A program made the position numbers and the translations under genes. Below the pieces are notes generated by a model, which saw only the letters and a program-made list of their open reading frames with translations, was not told where the DNA came from and did not search any database. This document shows positions 6,199 through 7,138 of a stretch of 7,138 bases of DNA, one piece after another (within the stretch, counting starts at the first letter, position 1; every line of letters starts with the position of its first letter). This DNA is from UBA4615 sp044371545 (GTDB lineage: Bacteria; Pseudomonadota; Gammaproteobacteria; Burkholderiales; Burkholderiaceae_E). Location of the stretch: positions 1 through 7,138 of the forward strand of contig JBILTM010000237.1 of NCBI GenBank assembly GCA_044371545.1. Direction: 5' to 3'.

Positions 6199-6285
6199 TG
6201 GGGGCCGGCAGTATCACGCGGCAGGGCGGTAGAATCCCGCCGATTCTAGCAGCCGCCTCCCGCGCGACCCGCCGCGCGCCGCCCG
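6199..6285. promoter_or_regulatory. divergent smpB / ratA promoter region with symmetrical -10 elements
   Basis: This 87-nt stretch is the only sizeable intergenic region in the window. It includes a local AT-rich patch with TAGAATC at 6230-6236 and GATTCTA at 6242-6248, a perfect inverted repeat with a 5-nt spacer. Read outward, each arm gives TAGAAT, one mismatch from the sigma70 -10 consensus TATAAT: + strand at 6230-6235 toward ratA, - strand at 6248-6243 toward smpB. Predicted starts near 6242 (+) and 6236 (-) would give leaders of about 40 nt. No convincing -35 hexamer is seen on either side. A dimeric repressor operator is an alternative reading of the palindrome. Confidence 0.6.
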
Positions 6286-6717
6286 ATGCCGTCGGTCCAC
6301 AGATCCGTGCTGGTGCCCTACGGCGCCCCCCTGATGTTCGGCCTCGTCGAGCGAGTCGAGGACTACCCGGCGTTCCTGCCGTGGTGCGGCGGCACGCAGG
6401 TGCACGAGCGCAGCGCCGAGCGGATGCTCGCGACGATCCGCATCGACTTCCGCGGGCTGCAGCAGTCGTTCACCACCGAGAACCTGCACGAACCCGACCG
6501 CGCGATCCGGATGCGGCTGCGCGACGGCCCGTTCTCGAGGCTCGACGGCGGCTGGACCTTCACGCCGCTGCGCGCCGACGCGTGCAAGGTCGAGTTCGGG
6601 CTCGACTACGTGTTCGCGGGCGCGCTGCTGTCGCGCGCACTGTCGCCGGTGTTCGACCAGATCGCGGCGAGCTTCGTCGACGCGTTCGTGCGCCGCGCCG
6701 AGGCGATCCATGGCTGA
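6286..6717 (+). CDS. ratA: RatA-like START/COQ10-family (polyketide cyclase-like) protein
   Basis: This 143-residue protein has a START/SRPBCC fold and belongs to the family of E. coli RatA and mitochondrial Coq10. RatA has been reported as a toxin that blocks 50S/30S association. Coq10-type members bind ubiquinone and aid respiration, so the cellular role of this copy is open. The signature DYPAFLPWCGG (26-36) and the opening MPSVHRSVLVPY are intact, as are FRGLQQSFTTENL (55-67) and the C-terminal amphipathic helix containing VFDQIAASFVDAFVRRAE (122-139). Length is normal. ATG at 6286 is chosen because it reproduces the family N-terminus, although no Shine-Dalgarno is visible before it. It is divergent from smpB and overlaps ratB by 8 nt, so the two are co-translated. 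Confidence 0.95.
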   Translation: MPSVHRSVLVPYGAPLMFGLVERVEDYPAFLPWCGGTQVHERSAERMLATIRIDFRGLQQSFTTENLHEPDRAIRMRLRDGPFSRLDGGWTFTPLRADACKVEFGLDYVFAGALLSRALSPVFDQIAASFVDAFVRRAEAIHG

Positions 6718-7090
6718 GGGCGCGGCCGCGATCGCGGTCGAGGTGGTCTGGATCGGCGCTGACCCGCCATTGCGCGTGGCGCTCGCGGTCGCGCCCGGCA
6801 CGACCGTCGCCTGCGCGCTCGAAGCCTCCGGCATCGCCGCACGCATCGCGGCGGCCGGCCCCCGGCCGCACGGGCAGGGGCCGCTCGACGGCCTCGGCAT
6901 CGCGGTGCACGGCCGGCTCGCCTCGCCCGGCGATCGCCTGCACGACCAGGACCGGATCGAGCTGCTGCCGGCGCTGACGGTCGACCCGAAGGTCGCGCGG
7001 GCGCGGCGTGCCGAGCACCGGCGCAGGCAGTCGGGGGAGCGGCGCTGGGCGCCGGACCGCGAGCGGCCGAAGCCGCCGGCAGCCGACTAA
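6710..7090 (+). CDS. ratB: RatB/RnfH-family ubiquitin-like-fold protein (UPF0125)
   Basis: This 126-residue member of the RnfH/RatB family has a beta-grasp fold and no established biochemical function. The opening strand AIAVEVVWIG (7-16), the LAVAPGTTV turn (25-33), the ALEASGI helix (36-42), the GIAVHGRL strand (63-70), DRLHDQDRIELL (75-86) and the hallmark VDPKVARARR (91-100) are all present. Two features are unusual: a Gly/Pro-rich insert (PRPHGQGPLDG, 51-61) before the GIAVHGR strand, and an extended Arg/Pro-rich tail of about 26 residues after VDPK. Both may be disordered. ATG at 6710 lies inside the end of ratA with GAGG at 6700-6703. It ends at TAA 7088-7090, only 7 nt before the convergent gene's stop. 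Confidence 0.92.
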   Translation: MAEGAAAIAVEVVWIGADPPLRVALAVAPGTTVACALEASGIAARIAAAGPRPHGQGPLDGLGIAVHGRLASPGDRLHDQDRIELLPALTVDPKVARARRAEHRRRQSGERRWAPDRERPKPPAAD

Positions 7091-7097
7091 CGTCGCG

Positions 7098-7138
7098 TCA
7101 GGTCCGGCAGAACTCGCGGACCGACTTGCGGGCGGCCT
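7098..7138 (-). CDS. C-terminal end of a convergent CDS (partial; possibly DUF4124-type)
   Basis: On the - strand the frame is open from the window edge to TGA at 7100-7098 and encodes a tail ending AARKSVREFCRT. It is convergent with ratB, with a 7-nt gap. A charged helix ending in a penultimate-region Cys resembles the end of secreted DUF4124 proteins, which I recall lying near ratB and guaB in Burkholderiales. Twelve residues cannot establish this. Confidence 0.4.
   Translation of the reverse strand, partial: AARKSVREFCRT

Overview
The window is very GC-rich and almost fully coding. It looks like the chromosome of a high-GC proteobacterium, most likely a betaproteobacterium of the Burkholderiales. 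The SmpB N-terminus (MSIVDNRKAFHDFFIEERFE), the smpB / ratA-ratB divergent layout and the QseBC/TctDE-style two-component pair all fit that. The lineage is inferred from remembered protein signatures, not from a database search.

Region 1 (1-3651, + strand) is one tightly packed, translationally coupled operon. It holds the tail of an unidentified CDS (stop TGA 51-53), an AMP-forming acyl/aryl ligase (50-1507), a haem-oxygenase-like non-haem diiron oxidase/oxygenase (1494-2183), a short-chain dehydrogenase/reductase (2180-3007) and an exported TPR protein (3004-3651). Every junction overlaps by 4 to 14 nt. Ligase, diiron oxidase and SDR together form the core of a small-molecule or modified fatty-acid pathway: carboxylate activation, O2-dependent oxidation, then carbonyl or hydroxyl redox chemistry. 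I cannot name the product. This is the part of the window most likely to be an undescribed system. It has two notable features: the ligase carries Arg where the catalytic A10 lysine should be, and the diiron oxidase keeps a full set of candidate metal ligands.

Region 2 (3656-3689) is a strong GC-rich hairpin between convergent transcription units and probably acts as a terminator or insulator in both directions.

Region 3 (3676-6198, - strand) reads, in transcription order, smpB (trans-translation factor), an OmpR-family response regulator and a sensor histidine kinase. The regulator and kinase overlap by 4 nt. smpB is only 25 nt upstream of the regulator.

Region 4 (6199-6285) is the only real intergenic region, 87 nt, between divergent smpB and ratA. 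It contains a perfect 19-bp inverted repeat whose two arms each read TAGAAT outward, which looks like a pair of symmetrical divergent -10 elements.

Region 5 (6286-7090, + strand) is ratA and ratB, overlapping by 8 nt. Just beyond, on the - strand, is the C-terminal end of another CDS (7098 to beyond 7138). No RNA genes, insertion sequences, CRISPR arrays or attachment sites are visible.
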